Positions 61,143 to 64,000 of a stretch of DNA of 64,000 nucleotides are shown in pieces. The stretch is taken from contig CANQWX010000004.1 in NCBI GenBank assembly GCA_947627665.1, positions 42,363-106,362 on the forward strand, written 5' to 3'. Position 1 is the first letter of the stretch. Each line of letters starts with the position of its first letter. The notes beneath the pieces were generated by a model that saw only the letters and a list, made by a program, of their open reading frames with translations, was not told where the DNA came from and made no database searches. The position numbers and the translations under genes were made by a program. The stretch is from an uncultured Clostridia bacterium. Lineage in GTDB: Bacteria > Bacillota > Clostridia > Christensenellales > Borkfalkiaceae.

Positions 61143-61337
61143 ATGACAGAAAGAGAGATCGAACGTATTTTGGAAGAGGGAAGGAAGGCGCTCGCGGAAC
61201 GGCGCAATGCCGAACTGCGCGCCAGCGTTGCCGCGCGGCTCGCCCGCCGCCGTCTTTTGACGCGGCTTTTGGACGGATCGGAAGTTTTGCAGGGATCGGA
61301 AAACGGAAAAAATCGGGAATACGCGCTTTTTAATTGA
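61143..61337 (+). CDS. Small helical protein upstream of tyrS
   Basis: The 64-residue protein is one long charged helix in prediction by eye (TEREIERILEEGRKALAERR), then a basic segment (ARLARRRLLTRLLDGSE). GGTGAGC (61133-61139) may be the RBS for the ATG at 61143; a GTG at 61134 is the alternative start. Its TGA overlaps the -35 of the tyrS promoter. It is unrecognised and could be spurious. Confidence 0.5.
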   Translation: MTEREIERILEEGRKALAERRNAELRASVAARLARRRLLTRLLDGSEVLQGSENGKNREYALFN

Positions 61338-61362
61338 CAAAATTTTCCCGCACGAGTAAAAT
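61334..61362 (+). promoter_or_regulatory. Promoter of tyrS
   Basis: TTGACA (61334-61339) and TAAAAT (61357-61362), 17-bp spacer. The leader of about 25 nt is too short for a T-box. Confidence 0.8.
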
Positions 61363-61394
61363 AAGGACAATATCGGAATCCTTAGGAGCTGCTT

Positions 61395-62588
61395 ATGCAA
61401 AACGTCATGGATACCCTCCGCGCGCGGGGATTTATCAAACAGACAGTCTACGAGGACGAACTATACGAGCTTTTGGGCAGGGAGAGCGTTCCCTTTTATA
61501 TCGGGTTCGACCCTACGGCGGACAGCCTTCACGTCGGCCACTTCATGCAGCTTGTCGCCATGCGGCACATGCAGCTCGCAGGGCATAAGCCCATCATTCT
61601 CATCGGCGGGGGCACCGCCATGGTGGGGGACCCTTCGGGCAGGACGGACATGCGCTCCATGATGACGAAGGAAACGATTGCCTACCATGTAGAGTGCTTC
61701 AAGAAACAGATGGCGCGCTTTATCTCCTTCGAAGGAGCAAACGGCGCAATTGTCGTCAACAACGCCGATTGGCTTTTGAACCTTAATTATATCGACTTCC
61801 TGCGCGACATCGGCGTGCATTTCTCCGTCAACAAGATGCTTACGGCGGAGTGCTTCAAAGCGCGCATGGAGCGGGGGCTTTCCTTCCTCGAATTCAACTA
61901 CATGCTCATGCAGGCGTACGACTTCCTCGTGCTTCACCAAAAGTACGGCTGCTCGCTCGAGCTTGGCGGGGACGATCAGTGGAGCAACATCTTGGCGGGC
62001 GCGGACCTCATCCGTAGAAAGGAGAGGAAACCCGCTTATGCGATGACCTTCCAGCTTCTCACGACGAGCGAGGGCAAGAAGATGGGCAAGACGCAGAAGG
62101 GCGCCGTCTGGCTCGACGCAAACAAGACAAGCCCTTACGAATTCTACCAGTATTGGCGGAACACGGCGGACGACGACGTCGAAAAGTGTTTCTGCCTGCT
62201 GACTTTCCTGCCGCTGGATGAGGTCAAGCAACTCTGCGCCTACCGCGACGAGCGCATGAACGCCGCAAAGGAGCGGCTTGCGTTTGAGCTTACCCAAATG
62301 GTGCACGGGCAGGAGGCGGCCGCTTTGGCGCAGTCGCAGGCGCGGGCGGCATTCGGCGGAGAGGGCGAAATGCCCGAAAAGGAGATCCCCGCAGATACTT
62401 CGACTTTGCTCGGGGCGTTGGTCGCCACGGGGCTTTGCAAAAGCAACGGCGAGGCGCGGCGGCTCGTGGAGCAGGGCGGCGTTTCCGTCGGGGACGTAAA
62501 GGCGACGGACGTCAACATGCCTCTTCCCGCGGGCGAATTTGTTCTGCACAAAGGAAAGAAGGTGCACATCAAGGTCGTGCGCAAATAA
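61395..62588 (+). CDS. tyrS: Tyrosyl-tRNA synthetase
   Basis: Charges tRNA-Tyr. The 397-residue length fits the bacterial TyrRS. The N-terminal Rossmann catalytic core has the HIGH-like [11 protein letters not shown], the tyrosine site ([22 protein letters not shown]) and the KMSKS loop as KKMGKT. The C-terminal S4 domain includes [16 protein letters not shown]. The RBS is AGGAG just before the ATG at 61395. The next gene starts at the base after the stop. Confidence 0.97.
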   Translation: MQNVMDTLRARGFIKQTVYEDELYELLGRESVPFYIGFDPTADSLHVGHFMQLVAMRHMQLAGHKPIILIGGGTAMVGDPSGRTDMRSMMTKETIAYHVECFKKQMARFISFEGANGAIVVNNADWLLNLNYIDFLRDIGVHFSVNKMLTAECFKARMERGLSFLEFNYMLMQAYDFLVLHQKYGCSLELGGDDQWSNILAGADLIRRKERKPAYAMTFQLLTTSEGKKMGKTQKGAVWLDANKTSPYEFYQYWRNTADDDVEKCFCLLTFLPLDEVKQLCAYRDERMNAAKERLAFELTQMVHGQEAAALAQSQARAAFGGEGEMPEKEIPADTSTLLGALVATGLCKSNGEARRLVEQGGVSVGDVKATDVNMPLPAGEFVLHKGKKVHIKVVRK

Positions 62589-63203
62589 ATGGAATACAGA
62601 AGCGTCGTAGGGGAAACGGTCACCGAAAGGACGATCGAAAAGAGTAGGTTTTTGGCCTACGTTGCGCACGCGGAAGGGGAGGAAGAGGCGAAGGCCTTTC
62701 TTGCCCGTATCCGCGCGCTTCACCCTACGGCGACCCACGTCTGCTACGGCTACATTGCCGATAAGATCGGCAATGAACAGCGATTTTCGGACGACGGAGA
62801 GCCGCAGGGGACGGCGGGTATGCCCATTTTGGGCGTGATCAAGGCGCAAAACCTCAGAGAAACGGCGATCGCCGTGGTGCGCTATTTCGGCGGGATCAAG
62901 CTCGGTGCGGGCGGCCTCACGCGGGCCTATGCGGGCGGCGCCGCCGATGGGGTAGAGGCCGCCGAAAAGCGGGTGTATACCACGGGCGTTGAAGTGTCGC
63001 TCGAAGTGGACTATCCCGATGTGAACGCCGCGCTGCGGTTTTTGGAAGGGGAGATCGTCCTTTCACGGGAATTCGCCGACAGGGCGCGCTTCACCGTCAT
63101 GGTAAAGGCGAGTGCTGAGAAGGACTTCATCGCCCGCGCACGGGACTTTTTCAACGGAAAGGTGACCCTCGCAAGCGGAAAACGGTACTTTTATCCATTT
63201 TGA
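62589..63203 (+). CDS. YigZ/IMPACT family protein (UPF0029)
   Basis: The 204-residue protein has the IMPACT N-terminal domain with the signature RFSDDGEPQGTAGMPIL...AVVRYFGGIKLGAGGL and a DUF1949-like C-terminal domain. Roles proposed for the family include translation-related regulation; none is proven. It begins immediately after the tyrS stop and shares its transcript. Confidence 0.95.
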   Translation: MEYRSVVGETVTERTIEKSRFLAYVAHAEGEEEAKAFLARIRALHPTATHVCYGYIADKIGNEQRFSDDGEPQGTAGMPILGVIKAQNLRETAIAVVRYFGGIKLGAGGLTRAYAGGAADGVEAAEKRVYTTGVEVSLEVDYPDVNAALRFLEGEIVLSREFADRARFTVMVKASAEKDFIARARDFFNGKVTLASGKRYFYPF

Positions 63204-63207
63204 TCTG

Positions 63208-63268
63208 ATTGTTCCCTCCTCACCACCTCAGTCACCTGCGGTGACAGCTCCTCCTTAGGAGGCGCCTT
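63208..63268. repeat. Dispersed palindromic intergenic repeat
   Basis: CCTCAGTCACCTGCGGTGACAGC-like text (described: TCACC-TGC-GGTGA stem) followed by CTCCTCCTTAGGAGG (second stem) and CGCC. This two-stem pattern resembles repeats scattered through clostridial intergenic DNA. It adds no coding capacity. Confidence 0.6.
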
Positions 63269-63272
63269 ATCG

Positions 63273-63299
63273 GTCGGAAAAAATTTTCCGACTTTTTTT
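63273..63299 (+). terminator. Terminator of tyrS-yigZ
   Basis: GTCGGAAAA (63273-63281), loop AA, TTTTCCGAC (63284-63292), then T7. Confidence 0.9.
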
Positions 63300-63310
63300 A
63301 CGCCCAGGGC

Positions 63311-63360
63311 TTGACAAGTATACTTGGCAGTGCTATGATAGACATACCAAGTTAACTTGG
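63311..63360 (+). promoter_or_regulatory. Promoter with two CAAGT(T/A)-type palindromic operators
   Basis: TTGACA (63311-63316) and TATGAT (63334-63339), 17-bp spacer. CAAGTATACTTG (63315-63326) overlaps the -35, and CCAAGTTAACTTGG (63347-63360) follows the -10. Centres are 33 bp apart, about three helical turns, consistent with paired repressor dimers. Confidence 0.85.
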
Positions 63361-63373
63361 CAAGGCGAGAAAT

Positions 63374-63769
63374 ATGGACGAAGAACGTGAGCAAATTGCC
63401 GAAAACGGCGAACAGACGCTCTCCAAAGAGGAGATTTTAGCGCGTAGCCGCAAGGAGAACGAAAAGAACGGCGACGAGCGGGAGCGGACAAGGTGGAAGT
63501 GGGTGACATATAGCGGCTATCTCGCCATGATCGTCACTGTCGTCGTCATCGAATTTTGTTATATTCTGCTCCATCAGGGCGAGGCATTTTTCTATCCGAT
63601 ATATGTTCTGCTGGGTACGGGCATGAGCGCGCAGACCACCTGTCAGGCGGTCGTCATGAAAAAGGGGCGGGGCAAAACGATCTCCATTGTCTGCGCCGTC
63701 CTTCTCATCGCGGTAACGGTTGCGCTATGGGTGCTGTTCGCCCTCTCCCTGGCGGGGATCGAACTTTGA
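63374..63769 (+). CDS. DUF6442-like two-TM membrane protein
   Basis: The 131-residue protein has an acidic/basic N-terminal segment with LSKEEILARSRKENEKNGDE, then three hydrophobic stretches (about residues 46-66, 72-90 and 105-125). Such proteins are usually encoded beside an XRE-type regulator in Firmicutes. The twin operators upstream suggest one here outside the window. The next gene encodes a paralogue. Confidence 0.85.
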   Translation: MDEEREQIAENGEQTLSKEEILARSRKENEKNGDERERTRWKWVTYSGYLAMIVTVVVIEFCYILLHQGEAFFYPIYVLLGTGMSAQTTCQAVVMKKGRGKTISIVCAVLLIAVTVALWVLFALSLAGIEL

Positions 63770-63778
63770 GGAGTTATT

Positions 63779-64000
63779 ATGGAAGAAAATTTCAACAGCG
63801 AAGAAGAATGCAACACGGAAGGACCCTCCCTCTCCAAAGAGGAAGTTTTGGCGCGAAGCCGTAAGGAGAATGGGAAAAACGGCGACGAGCGGGAACAGAG
63901 CCGCAAGCTGTGGTCGAAGTACGTCGGATTTGCCGCCTGCATGATCGCCTGCGGCGTTGCCATCATCGTTCGGGCGTGTATGGGAGATCTCGCTTACGAC
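63779..64000 (+). CDS. DUF6442-like paralogue, 3' end outside window
   Basis: From ATG 63779 (behind GAGGAG that overlaps the previous stop) 74 codons run in frame to the window end. LSKEEVLARSRKENGKNGDE repeats the motif of the previous protein, followed by the first TM helix (YVGFAACMIACGVAIIV). It is a tandem duplicate of the upstream gene, incomplete here. Confidence 0.88.
   Translation, partial: MEENFNSEEECNTEGPSLSKEEVLARSRKENGKNGDEREQSRKLWSKYVGFAACMIACGVAIIVRACMGDLAYD

Noticed and set aside
61338..61394. T-box before tyrS
   Set aside because: The leader after the promoter is about 25 nt, too short for stem I and an antiterminator.

Overview
The window looks like a chromosomal segment of an uncultured, endospore-lineage Bacillota (class Clostridia, gut-type). 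The evidence is spoIVA and yunB (sporulation), a Bacillus-cereus-type second MurG, minD with a divergent minE, YtrA-type GntR/ABC and MarR/ABC modules, consensus TTGACA/TATAAT promoters with 16-18 bp spacers, and strong AAGGAGG ribosome binding sites. Base composition is fairly GC-rich throughout, except for one clearly AT-rich stretch (about 25690-28260). A Christensenellales-like relative is a guess, not a demonstration. No transposase, integrase, prophage block or CRISPR array was seen.

Layout. 1-4.3 kb: a 5'-cut helical-repeat protein, a DUF3737 beta-helix protein, spoIVA and an MscS channel. 4.3-15.2 kb: a long arabinose/galactose catabolic operon behind one consensus promoter. It holds an FGGY kinase, araD, araA, an unknown gene, a GH36 alpha-galactosidase-like enzyme, a UDP-sugar pyrophosphorylase, a second unknown gene, a GH51 arabinofuranosidase and a secreted ComEC-like metallo-beta-lactamase lipoprotein. 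15.2-17.2 kb: a beta-helix surface protein. 17.3-18 kb: tRNA-Thr(CGT) and a small helical-bundle protein on the minus strand. 18.1-22 kb: a hybrid histidine kinase paired with a solute-binding lipoprotein that has no permease. 22.2-24.9 kb: a membrane-anchored protein with a duplicated unknown domain, then minD-minE. 24.9-28.3 kb: tRNA-Ser(TGA) preceded by two tandem units carrying truncated tRNA-Ser 5' halves and followed by direct and inverted copies of its 3' end, then an AT-rich single-chain restriction-modification gene.

28.3-36.2 kb: mgtC and a Kef-type antiporter (minus), a GntR-ABC exporter operon, and a structured leader in front of feoA-feoA-feoB and a Cys-rich peptide. 36.2-42 kb: fucO, an HdeD-like protein, YitT, a thioredoxin-reductase-like flavoprotein lacking an obvious NAD(P)H motif and apparently leaderless, a flavodoxin-fold oxidoreductase and a CNNM-type protein. 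42-54.1 kb (minus): an ABC ATPase, an ABC permease and a 2,896-residue membrane-anchored Ig-like giant in one operon, whose promoter spacer contains a run of 13 A residues. 54.3-57.8 kb: MarR, a MacB-like ABC fusion and a 25-residue peptide. 57.8-64 kb: an amidase, yunB, a MurG2-type protein, a WYL regulator, tyrS, yigZ, and a pair of DUF6442-like membrane proteins behind twin palindromic operators (the second gene runs off the window).

How parts fit: secreted or cytoplasmic glycosidases feed arabinose to the kinase/epimerase/isomerase set and galactose to a UDP-sugar step. The kinase/solute-binding pair may sense an extracellular sugar. The feo block imports ferrous iron. Three separate ABC modules each sit beside or under their own regulator. 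The least ordinary parts are the ABC/giant-protein operon with its homopolymer promoter, the decayed tRNA-Ser tandem array, and the duplicated-domain protein behind a strong promoter.
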